A stretch of DNA of 64,000 bases from Armatimonadota bacterium. GTDB lineage: Bacteria; Armatimonadota; Chthonomonadetes; Chthonomonadales; CAJBBX01. Position 1 is the first letter of the stretch, and each line of letters starts with the position of its first letter. The DNA is taken from assembly GCA_026392115.1 (NCBI GenBank), contig JAPLCQ010000092.1, positions 62,001 through 126,000 of the forward strand. Direction: 5' to 3'. Below, piece by piece: positions 25,576-33,600 of this stretch. Made by a program: the position numbers and the translations under genes. The notes beneath the pieces are model-generated. The model saw only the letters and a list, made by a program, of their open reading frames with translations. It was not told the origin of the DNA and made no database searches.

Positions 25576-26394
25576 TCACTTCACCGCCCCGGCCGTTAAC
25601 CCCTTCACGAACCGCTGCTGCATGGCCAGGTAGAGCAGCGTCACAGGCGCGGAGAGGACCACCACGCCGGCGAAGATCGTGTTCCAGTTCTTCACGTACT
25701 TGTCGGAGAGGAACCGCCATAGCTGCACGAAGGCCAGGTCGCCTCGGCTGGCGCCCATGATGATGAAGGCCTGCATGAAGTCGTTCCAGATCCAGAGCCC
25801 CCAGAAGATCACCACCGTCACGGTGCAGGGCGAGAGGAGCGGGAAGACCACCTGCCAGAAGGTCCGCAGCGGGCTGCAGCCGTCGATGGCGGCCGCCTCC
25901 TCGATCTCCTTCGGGATGGTCGCCATGAAGCCGCTGTAGATAAAGATGCAGAGCGGCAGGCCCCAGGAGACGTAGTGGAGCCAGAGCGCGAAGTAGCTGA
26001 ACTCGATGCCGAGCATGCGGAAGAGCTTCAGCAGCGGCACCATGATGATCTGGAACGGCACCGTGATGCCAGCCAGGAAGAAGACGCGCAGGATCGGCCC
26101 GGTCCGCGTGGTGCGCCGGGTGATGGAGTAGGCCGCCATGGGCGCCACGGCCACCAGTCCGCCGATCACCGCCACGCACATGGCCAGGCTGTTCAGCATG
26201 GGTCCGGCGATCCGAACCCCGGTGAAGAGGTAGGCGTAGTTCTCCAGGTTGAGCGACCGGGGCAGGGCCAGCGGCGCCTGGATGATCTCCGGCAGCGTCT
26301 TGAAGGAGTTGAGCAGGGCCAGCGCGCAAGGCGAGACGAACGCCAGCCCGCTCACCAGCATCGCGATCTCCAGCATGGGCAGCCGCCGCTTCAC
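25576..26394 (-). CDS. Carbohydrate ABC transporter permease, MalG/UgpE type (CUT1)
   Basis: 272 aa from a GTG overlapping the stop of the other permease by 4 nt (GTGA). Six hydrophobic segments are visible, beginning IAMLVSGLAFVSPCALALLN. The cytoplasmic EAA loop is EIEEAAAIDGCSPLRTFWQV, which docks the ATPase. The C-terminus VKGLTAGAVK is typical of this family (FVKGLTAGAVKG). With the partner gene it forms the membrane channel for oligosaccharide import. The binding protein is at 18061 on the other strand, separated by several genes. Confidence 0.93.
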   Translation of the reverse strand: MKRRLPMLEIAMLVSGLAFVSPCALALLNSFKTLPEIIQAPLALPRSLNLENYAYLFTGVRIAGPMLNSLAMCVAVIGGLVAVAPMAAYSITRRTTRTGPILRVFFLAGITVPFQIIMVPLLKLFRMLGIEFSYFALWLHYVSWGLPLCIFIYSGFMATIPKEIEEAAAIDGCSPLRTFWQVVFPLLSPCTVTVVIFWGLWIWNDFMQAFIIMGASRGDLAFVQLWRFLSDKYVKNWNTIFAGVVVLSAPVTLLYLAMQQRFVKGLTAGAVK

Positions 26395-27278
26395 AGGTTC
26401 ACCTGCCTTCGCCGGAGCAGCGCCACCTGCAGGCCCGCCACCACCACCAGCGCCGCGAAGGCGACGAACGAGACGGCCGCCGCGTAGCCCTGCCGGTTGT
26501 TCAGCACGCCCAGCCAGTAGATGTGGTAGCCGATGGTGAAGGTCCGGTACCCGGGCCCGCCCTGCGTGGTCACCACGATCTGCGGGAAGAGATTGATGCC
26601 CGTGATGAGGGCCAGCACGGAATTGGTCGTCAGCGTGGGCATCAGCATGGGCAACTGGATGCGCCGGAACACGGTGAGCGGACCCGCGCCGTCCATATGC
26701 GCCGCCTCGTAGAGGTCCGACGGGATTGTCTGCAGGTTCGCCAGGTAGAGCGTCGTGAAGAAGCCCAGGCCGCTCCAGGCCACCAGCGCGAAGACGAACC
26801 AGGGCGTCAGCGCCGGGTCGCCCATCCAGTCCTGCGCCCAGTGGCCCAGACCGAGCGCCCGTAGCGCGCCGTTGATGGCCCCTTCGCGGTAGTTGGCCAG
26901 GTACTGGAAGAGCAGCGCGCTTACCAGGATGCTCAGCACGTACGGATAGAAGAAGAGCCCGCGGATGAGCCCCTTCATGCTCCGCAGCCGGTCCAGCAGC
27001 ACGGCAAGGGCCAGCGAGGCGAAGGTGAAGAAGACGAGGATGAGGCCCGTCTCAAAGAGCGTGAACCGGGCCGCGGAGAAGAAGCGCTGGTCGCCGGCGA
27101 TCTCGCGGAAGTTGGCCAGGCCCACGAAGCCCGGCGTGGAGTTCCAGCCGGTCCAGTCCGTCAGGCTGTAGGCGAACCCCATGAGGGCGGGTAGCGCAAC
27201 GAAGCCGCCGTAGAGCAGCACGGCAGGCCCGGTGAAGACGAGTGTGGCGCACACATCCGAGAAACGTCGGCGCTTCAT
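26391..27278 (-). CDS. Sugar ABC transporter permease, MalF/UgpA type (CUT1)
   Basis: 295 aa from ATG 27278; the upstream open frame is Pro/Arg-rich and not part of the protein. Six to seven membrane segments, starting ATLVFTGPAVLLYGGFVALP. The characteristic FVGLANFREI segment follows the first helix, and the EAA loop is DLYEAAHMDGAGPLTVFRRI. QIVVTTQGGPGYRTFTIGYH is also typical. It pairs with the MalG-type gene by a 4-nt overlap. The 140-bp gap to the divergent gene at 27419 probably holds promoters for both, but none is clear. Confidence 0.92.
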   Translation of the reverse strand: MKRRRFSDVCATLVFTGPAVLLYGGFVALPALMGFAYSLTDWTGWNSTPGFVGLANFREIAGDQRFFSAARFTLFETGLILVFFTFASLALAVLLDRLRSMKGLIRGLFFYPYVLSILVSALLFQYLANYREGAINGALRALGLGHWAQDWMGDPALTPWFVFALVAWSGLGFFTTLYLANLQTIPSDLYEAAHMDGAGPLTVFRRIQLPMLMPTLTTNSVLALITGINLFPQIVVTTQGGPGYRTFTIGYHIYWLGVLNNRQGYAAAVSFVAFAALVVVAGLQVALLRRRQVNL

Positions 27279-27418
27279 GGTCCCGCTGCCCACCGGTCCG
27301 CCGCCTGGCGCACCGGGGCCTTCCGCCGCGATTCTACCCGGCTGCGCGGCGCTCCCGCCCGTACGGTATGCTTGCGGAGAGAAGCGCCGGGGCGGGTCTC
27401 CGGCAAGGGGGTGCGGAT

Positions 27419-29992
27419 ATGGGGCAGCGTGATCTGAGCAGGCGGGAACTGGCCGCTCTGGCCGGAGCCGCCGCATTGGCGGCCAGCTCGGGCGGCGCCG
27501 AGCGTGCGCCCGCGCCATCCGACCCGCGCGATGAGTTCATCCGCGTGGCCCGGGACCGCTGGACCTTCGAGACCGCCCGCTCGCGCCGCCGCTTCGTGCC
27601 CTTCGGCGCGAACCTCGTCCTCACCGACAAGGCCGACCTCGACTGCTTCGGCCCGCGCTATGCGTCGGATCGCTACCGCCGCATCCTGGAGGCCGCCGCG
27701 CGACAGGGAGTGAACACGCTGAAGGTGTTCCTGCCCATCGGCTCGCTCCTGCCCGATCCTCAGCAGGCCTGCGAGGCCCGGCCCGCGGCGGGCTTCATCG
27801 ACAACCTGGACGACTTCCTGGGCCTCTGCCGCACCCACGGCATACGCGCCGTGATCTGCCTCTCCGAGTGGGGCGTCCACGGCTGCCGCTGGTGGCAGGA
27901 GGGCGGCCAGTACTTCGGGCGGCGGCCCTGGCGCACCGATCCCGGCGTGGACTCCATCGGCATCCTCTGCGAGTTCTGGCGCGTTCTGGCTACCCGGCTG
28001 CGCCGCAACCCGCAGGTCTTCTCCTACACGCTCTGCGCCGAATGGAGCATGCCCAACGGCAACATGACGCCGCCCTGGGCGCCGCCCGACGCCGAGGCGG
28101 GGCTGGTCCAGGGACCCGTGGCGCTATGGCACTGGCGGCACTGGCTCCTGGCCAAGTACGGCTCCATGGATCGACTGAACAAGGTGTGGGGCACTCGGCA
28201 CTCGACGCCAGAGGATGTGCCCATCGTCGACTACGGGTGGGACGGCGTCGCCAAGCGATACAGGGATCCCGTGGCCAAGGTGCTCGACTACCAGAACTTC
28301 CGCGAGTGGGTCACTCTGCGGTACTTCCGGCCGCAGATCGCGGCCATCCGCTCCGTGGACGCCAACCACATGGTGACCATCAGCAACCATATGCGCTCGT
28401 GGAACCTCTGGGAGGGCGCGGCCAAGCACTTCCTGGGCTACACCCCGGCCGAGGAGGCGCCCCACATCGACTACATGACCCTCCACGCCAACTACGCCGA
28501 GGGCGAGATATCGAACAACCGCACTCCCGAGCAGGTGGTTCGCGAGATCGAGGTGCTGGCCCGCTTCTCCAGCGCAGGCCGCCGAATGCCCCTCTTCCTG
28601 GAGGAGTTCACCTACGCCACGCCGGACCCGGTCCGCACCGCCCGCGCCCAGGAGGCGCTCGTGCGCGGCACACTCGGCCATGTCTCGGCCTGGACCACCT
28701 GGTACCTGCAGTTCCCCGATGGCGCGGGCGGGGCCGCCACAGCCGATACGCCTCACCGCATGGCCTGGCTCAACGCGGACCTGACGCCCACGCCCTGGGG
28801 CGAGGCGGCCCGTGCGCTGGCCTCGGAGCTGCAGGCCACCGACCTGCGCCGCAAGGTCCCGCGCCGCGTGGTGCGGCTGGACCGCGCCGTGGAGGTCACG
28901 CCGACCAGGCTGGGCGTCCTTGCGTCGGCCTACCTGCAGTACAAGCCCGAGGAGCACCCCATGGACTACACCGTGCGCCACGAGCCCGATCTGGACCTTC
29001 GCCTGGAGGGCGACGTGGCCCGCGGTCCCGCGCCCCTGCGGTGCCGCCCCGTCATCTCCGGCAACCTCCGCCCGTATGACCCATCCATCACCTCGCGGCT
29101 GGGACGCGCGGGCTGGGAGCGGGAGATCGACGATGAGCGCGCCATCGGCTTCGACCTGCTCTGGCTTTCGCACATCGCGCCGGCATGGAACGGATCGAGC
29201 GGCGACCCGGTGCGCGACATCCTCGACATCTGCGCCGAGCGCAAGACGCAGGTGATCCTGGACATCGGCTCGTCGCCCGATTGGTACGGCGTGCTGGACG
29301 CCAAGGCCGAGCGGAAGATCGTGGGCGAGACGATCCGGCAGATCGCCGGGCGCTACGGCGGCCACCCCGCGTTCCACGCGTGGTACATCCCGCATGAGAT
29401 CTACCAGGCTTGGGACCGCATGGGCGCCTATATGGATGAGCTCTATCCGGCGCTGGTGGCCGACTGCAAGAAGGCCGCGCCCGGCAAGCCCGTGACCCTG
29501 TCGCCCTTCTTCATCCTGGACCGCGACCAGGTCTTCGGCGCGTTCCGGTACTCCGAGCCGGAGGAGTACGGCGCCTACTGGGCCAGCCTGATCCGCCGCA
29601 GCGGGTTCGACATCATCATGCTGCAGGACAGCGGCGAGCACTTCTCCTACGTCACCAACGACCAGCGCAGGCCCTTCTTCCAGGCCATGCGGCGGGCATG
29701 CAGGACGGGCGGCGCCAGGCTCTGGGGCAACGTGGAGACCGCGGAGTTCGAGTGCCCCGGCATCGAGGAGTACGTGAAGCGCTACGGCCGCGTACACCAC
29801 TCCACCGTGGCAAACGCCCCCTGGCGAGCGGCGCCGGTTCCGCGCCTGCAGAGCAAGCTCCGGCTGGCCGCCGAGTACTGCGAGCGGCTGGTGGCGTGGG
29901 GCTACTGCCAGTTCGGCCGCCCAACGCTGGGTCCAACCGCCGCGGCCTGGCACCGCGAGTATCGGCGCTACGTGCAGGACCAGCGAGGGTAG
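27419..29992 (+). CDS. Tat-exported two-domain glycosidase (GH5-like plus DUF4434)
   Basis: 857 aa from ATG 27419 with AAGGGGG upstream. The N-terminus DLSRRELAALAGAAALAASS is a twin-arginine-type signal. Residues 45-530 form a clan GH-A-like TIM barrel: FVPFGANLVL, GVNTLKVFLPIGSLLPD, FSYTLCAEWSMPNG (candidate acid/base Glu) and LFLEEFTYATPDPV (candidate nucleophile Glu). Residues 590-850 match DUF4434: VISGNLRPYDPSITSRLG, ERAIGFDLLWLSHIAPAW, HAWYIPHEIYQAWD and DIIMLQDSGEH. Two catalytic barrels in one chain suggest sequential action on one glycan. Specificity is not deducible. Confidence 0.7.
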   Translation: MGQRDLSRRELAALAGAAALAASSGGAERAPAPSDPRDEFIRVARDRWTFETARSRRRFVPFGANLVLTDKADLDCFGPRYASDRYRRILEAAARQGVNTLKVFLPIGSLLPDPQQACEARPAAGFIDNLDDFLGLCRTHGIRAVICLSEWGVHGCRWWQEGGQYFGRRPWRTDPGVDSIGILCEFWRVLATRLRRNPQVFSYTLCAEWSMPNGNMTPPWAPPDAEAGLVQGPVALWHWRHWLLAKYGSMDRLNKVWGTRHSTPEDVPIVDYGWDGVAKRYRDPVAKVLDYQNFREWVTLRYFRPQIAAIRSVDANHMVTISNHMRSWNLWEGAAKHFLGYTPAEEAPHIDYMTLHANYAEGEISNNRTPEQVVREIEVLARFSSAGRRMPLFLEEFTYATPDPVRTARAQEALVRGTLGHVSAWTTWYLQFPDGAGGAATADTPHRMAWLNADLTPTPWGEAARALASELQATDLRRKVPRRVVRLDRAVEVTPTRLGVLASAYLQYKPEEHPMDYTVRHEPDLDLRLEGDVARGPAPLRCRPVISGNLRPYDPSITSRLGRAGWEREIDDERAIGFDLLWLSHIAPAWNGSSGDPVRDILDICAERKTQVILDIGSSPDWYGVLDAKAERKIVGETIRQIAGRYGGHPAFHAWYIPHEIYQAWDRMGAYMDELYPALVADCKKAAPGKPVTLSPFFILDRDQVFGAFRYSEPEEYGAYWASLIRRSGFDIIMLQDSGEHFSYVTNDQRRPFFQAMRRACRTGGARLWGNVETAEFECPGIEEYVKRYGRVHHSTVANAPWRAAPVPRLQSKLRLAAEYCERLVAWGYCQFGRPTLGPTAAAWHREYRRYVQDQRG

Positions 29993-30068
29993 CGGCGCGC
30001 GGGCGTCGGAGTTGTCAGGCAGGGCGGGTCGAATCCGAGACGATGGCCGCCGAGGGGAGCCCCACACT

Positions 30069-31355
30069 ATGCGATGGACGCTTGCGCTGTTGGTCCTGGG
30101 TTGCGCCGCCGCCGGACCGGCCCTGGCCGCTGACGGCTCCGCGCGGCCCGGCGCATACGCCGCGCTGGACAGCTTCGAGGACAACTCCGGCGGCTGGGGG
30201 GCCGAGCTGGGGCCCGATCCCACCGTGCGACGCAGCCGATCCGTCGCGTTCGACGGCCGCTGGTCGCTGGAGGTGACGCTTCGCAACCAGCGGGTCGATA
30301 TGGTGCGCGCAACCTGGGGCATGGATGTCTCCCACCTGCGGTTCAGCCCGGAGACGCGCCTGCGGTTTCGCATCCTGGGCAGCGCTGCGGGCGGCCCGGC
30401 GCACGGCGGCCTCATCCTTCGCGAGAGTGGCGGCGCTGCCGACGGGACCGACGCACAGTGGATGGCCTCTATTCCCGGCAGCGTCTACCAGGGGCGCGGC
30501 TGGAGCCTGGTGGAGCTACCGCCGCTGCGCGAATGGACCCAGCCTGATTGGTCCGTGGACGCCGACGGCAAGCTCGATACGACCCGCATCGGCCGCATGA
30601 TCTTCGTCGCACAGCACGAGGCCGCCGGTAGCGTCAGGCCCTTCACCTTCCACATGGACGCTCTTGAGGCGACTAACGTGGCGGCTCGAGTCGGCACGCA
30701 GACGGTTGCGGGTGTGGAGACCGCCCCCGGCCCAACCCGCCCTCCCCTGCGCGGCTTCGTGGGCCGACGTCGTGCGCACCCGGCTCAGGTCACGTTCGAC
30801 AACCTCTCGGGCTGGACCGCCACGGCCTACGGCGAGATGTCCGTGCGGTTCGTCCGCTCGCCCGAGGAGCCTCTCTTCGGCAAGCCCACGGGCAAGCTGA
30901 CCTACTCGTCCAGCGACGGCACGGGAAAGGTCGTGCTGGCCCCTCCGCGGCCCATCGCGCTGCCCGCCCGCTGGAATGCCGTGCAGGCGTGGATTTTCGG
31001 CAATAACTGGGATTGGATGCCCGACCCCGCCACGCCACAGGTGGAGATCGTGCTGCTGGTCCGCGACCGGACGGGCGAGACGCACCGCCTGCCCACGGGC
31101 CGCGTCAACTGGAAGTTCTGGGGCCTGCTGCACCGTACCGTACCGGCGGCTCCCGAGGCAGATCCGGGCCGCTCCTACCAGGGCGGCGACCGCAACGGTC
31201 GGTTGGACGGCCCCGCGGCGTTCGTGGGCGTCGAGATCCGGAACTGCGGCAACAAGGCCCCGCGCACGCTCTACCTCGACTCCGTCGCGTTCTCGCGCCG
31301 CAGCCGCCCCTGCCGGTCCCCACGCGGCGCGACACCATCGTGCCGGCGCCCCTGA
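30069..31355 (+). CDS. 5' part of a frameshifted secreted glycosidase (signal peptide and two binding modules)
   Basis: 428 aa from ATG 30069 (GAGGGGAG upstream). The signal peptide MRWTLALLVLGCAAAGPALA is nearly the same as that of the gene at 33601. Two jelly-roll modules follow: FEDNSGGWGAELG to PFTFHMDALEATN, and VTFDNLSGWTATAYG to TLYLDSVAFSRR. After SRR the frame becomes low-complexity and stops at 31355, while the next frame continues smoothly into the catalytic region. One missing C in the run near 31307-31314 would fuse the two parts into a protein of about 1150 aa. Assembly error and real inactivation cannot be told apart here. Confidence 0.7.
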   Translation: MRWTLALLVLGCAAAGPALAADGSARPGAYAALDSFEDNSGGWGAELGPDPTVRRSRSVAFDGRWSLEVTLRNQRVDMVRATWGMDVSHLRFSPETRLRFRILGSAAGGPAHGGLILRESGGAADGTDAQWMASIPGSVYQGRGWSLVELPPLREWTQPDWSVDADGKLDTTRIGRMIFVAQHEAAGSVRPFTFHMDALEATNVAARVGTQTVAGVETAPGPTRPPLRGFVGRRRAHPAQVTFDNLSGWTATAYGEMSVRFVRSPEEPLFGKPTGKLTYSSSDGTGKVVLAPPRPIALPARWNAVQAWIFGNNWDWMPDPATPQVEIVLLVRDRTGETHRLPTGRVNWKFWGLLHRTVPAAPEADPGRSYQGGDRNGRLDGPAAFVGVEIRNCGNKAPRTLYLDSVAFSRRSRPCRSPRGATPSCRRP

Positions 31356-33517
31356 GTCCCGTGCGGGTGGTCGTTCGCCGGATCGACCGCTCGTTCGTCT
31401 TCGCCTCCTCCAACGCGCACGGCGAGGTCGCCTACACCTATACGCCGGACACGGGCACACTGGATGACCTGGAAGTCCGGTGCGGCAGGGCTCGCTTCCG
31501 GCCCGCTGTGGGTTGTGGGCCTGTCTGGCTGGTAGACGGCCAAGCCGTCGAGCCCGACCGCCGCGACGTACGCCGGGCGCTCCTCTCGGCCGTCCTGGCG
31601 GGCGACACGCTGCGCACCCGTTGGCGCTGGTCGCTGGGGCCGCGCTCGGTTGAGGTGTCCCTGTCGCTGCGAGCCGTGGGCCGCTCGCTGGCGCATAGCT
31701 GGTCTTGCTCGCGTCCGGAGATGGCCGGCCTGCGCCTCGGGCGCGCCTCGGGCCTCACGGCGGGGCGCTACATCCCGATCCCCTTCTACTCGTTCATGGG
31801 ACCGGGCGGGGCGGGCGCCGTGGCCGACGGCGGCGCATTCGCCACGCACCTGCCAGACTGGTACGCCACCAACGCATCCTGGTTCGAAGGGCGCGCCTTG
31901 CTGGAGACGCCGGCGGAGGTGGCCTACGCGGGTTCCGTGACCTACCGCCCCCTCACCGACGGCACGCGCGTCCCGCTCAACGAGCGCTGCGTGCTCACCG
32001 TCTCGCCCCGCTTCGAGGAGGCGCTGCCCTCCATCCCGAACCCGCCCAGCCCCATGACCGCGCTGTTGCGTTCCCACATGTACACCCATCTGGGCGGCAC
32101 CGCTCCGAACCGTTTCGAGGTCTGGCTGGCCCGCTTCCGCGAGTACAAGGCCTACGGCATCGACAACCTCATCGTCACGCAGCACGAGGACTCCTGGACC
32201 GAGGGCGCCGACGTGGGCCAGGGCCCGCAGGAGTACACCATGACCGCCGAGGGCCCGCCCGACGCCGGCGGCGACGCGGGCATCCGGCGCTATTACACCG
32301 CCATGCGAGCACTGGGCTACAGGGTGGGCCCGTACAACAACTACTGCGACTACTCGCCGCTTGGCAAGTCGTGGGACGAGGCCTACGTGACGCGGACGCC
32401 CGAAAACGAGTGGCAGCGCGCGTGGCCGCCCACCTTCAGCATCAAGCCCAGCAAGGCGGTGGAGATGTCCGCGCTCTACGGTCCCCGGCAGGTGGCCAAG
32501 TTCGGCGTGAACGCCACCTACTGCGACGTGCATACTGCGGTGGCGCCCTGGGTCTATGTAGACTACCAGGCGGGCCTGCCCGGCGCGGGGAAGCTGCGCA
32601 CCACCTTCGAGGCCTATGCGCGAATCCTCGCCATGCAGCGCCGCACCTACGGCACGCCCTGCTTCTCCGAGGGGAGCCACCACGCCTTCTACGCCGGGCT
32701 CATTGACGGCAGCTACGGCCAGATGGGACTGCCCGACCCGCCGAAGCAGCCGCTCCTGCTCGACTTCGACCTGCTGCGGCTCCATCCGCAGGGGGCCGAC
32801 CTCTCCATGCTTCCCGGCGAAGCCTGGTCGGCGGGCCTCTACCACACCATGGCCACCACCATCGCCTACGGCCACGCGGGCTACTTCCCGGTCTCCGATC
32901 CCGCCGACTCGCTGCGCTACTACCATCTCATGGGCGCCCTGCAGCGGCGGATGATCCAGGAGCCGGTCGTCGACATCGGCTACTGGGACGGCTCCCGGTT
33001 CCAGCAGGTCTCCGAGGCGCTGATCACGGGCGCCAACAGGCGCGGCACGGTGCGGGTCCGCTACCGGAACGGGCTCACGGTCTGGGTCAACCGCTCGGAC
33101 GCCGAGAATTGGGAGGTTCCCGCGGGACAGGGCATCGTGCTGACGCCCTCCTCGTGGGCCGCCACCGGCCCGGACGGGTTTCTGACCTACTGCACCGAAG
33201 CGGAAGGGCGGCGCATCGGCTTCGTCCGCGACGGCGCCCTCCGGTTCGCCGACGGCGGCGGCAAGGAGCGCGACTTCGGCGAGCTGGCGACCGCGGGCAT
33301 GGTGGTGGTGCGCGGGGCTCCCGGCGCCGCCGAGGTGATCTTCGGCACGCCCCGCCCGCTGCGAGCCGATGCCGCGCTGCTGGGCCGCGGCGCGTCGTTC
33401 ACGGTTCATGACGCATCCGGCGCACAGATCGGGCGGGCGACCGTCGCGTCGGAGCCGGGCGGCATGCTGCTGCTGCAGCCGGCGCCCGGCGGCATCCGGT
33501 ACCGCCCGGCGCGCTGA
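31340..33517 (+). CDS. 3' part of the frameshifted gene: GH101-like catalytic region, unassigned family
   Basis: The frame is meaningful from about 31310 (PLPVPTRRDTIVPAP) and has no proper start; the GTG at 31340 is nominal and lacks a ribosome site. From there it is 725 codons. A beta-sandwich (VVVRRIDRSFVFASSNAHGE) is followed by a TIM-barrel region: FREYKAYGIDNLIVTQHEDS, VGPYNNYCDYSPLGKSWDEA, VNATYCDVHTAVAPWVYVDY (candidate catalytic Asp) and GTPCFSEGSHHAFYAGLIDG (candidate Glu). These patterns are distantly like GH101/GH129 endo-alpha-N-acetylgalactosaminidases. Best read as the continuation of the product of 30069-31355. Confidence 0.6.
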   Translation: MPAPLSPVRVVVRRIDRSFVFASSNAHGEVAYTYTPDTGTLDDLEVRCGRARFRPAVGCGPVWLVDGQAVEPDRRDVRRALLSAVLAGDTLRTRWRWSLGPRSVEVSLSLRAVGRSLAHSWSCSRPEMAGLRLGRASGLTAGRYIPIPFYSFMGPGGAGAVADGGAFATHLPDWYATNASWFEGRALLETPAEVAYAGSVTYRPLTDGTRVPLNERCVLTVSPRFEEALPSIPNPPSPMTALLRSHMYTHLGGTAPNRFEVWLARFREYKAYGIDNLIVTQHEDSWTEGADVGQGPQEYTMTAEGPPDAGGDAGIRRYYTAMRALGYRVGPYNNYCDYSPLGKSWDEAYVTRTPENEWQRAWPPTFSIKPSKAVEMSALYGPRQVAKFGVNATYCDVHTAVAPWVYVDYQAGLPGAGKLRTTFEAYARILAMQRRTYGTPCFSEGSHHAFYAGLIDGSYGQMGLPDPPKQPLLLDFDLLRLHPQGADLSMLPGEAWSAGLYHTMATTIAYGHAGYFPVSDPADSLRYYHLMGALQRRMIQEPVVDIGYWDGSRFQQVSEALITGANRRGTVRVRYRNGLTVWVNRSDAENWEVPAGQGIVLTPSSWAATGPDGFLTYCTEAEGRRIGFVRDGALRFADGGGKERDFGELATAGMVVVRGAPGAAEVIFGTPRPLRADAALLGRGASFTVHDASGAQIGRATVASEPGGMLLLQPAPGGIRYRPAR

Positions 33518-33600
33518 AGGCCGCCGCGCCGCGCAGGAAAGAGCGGCCCGTTTGGTGAACCGCATCAGTGTTGCAGATCGTCGAGGGGGAGCCTTTCGCC

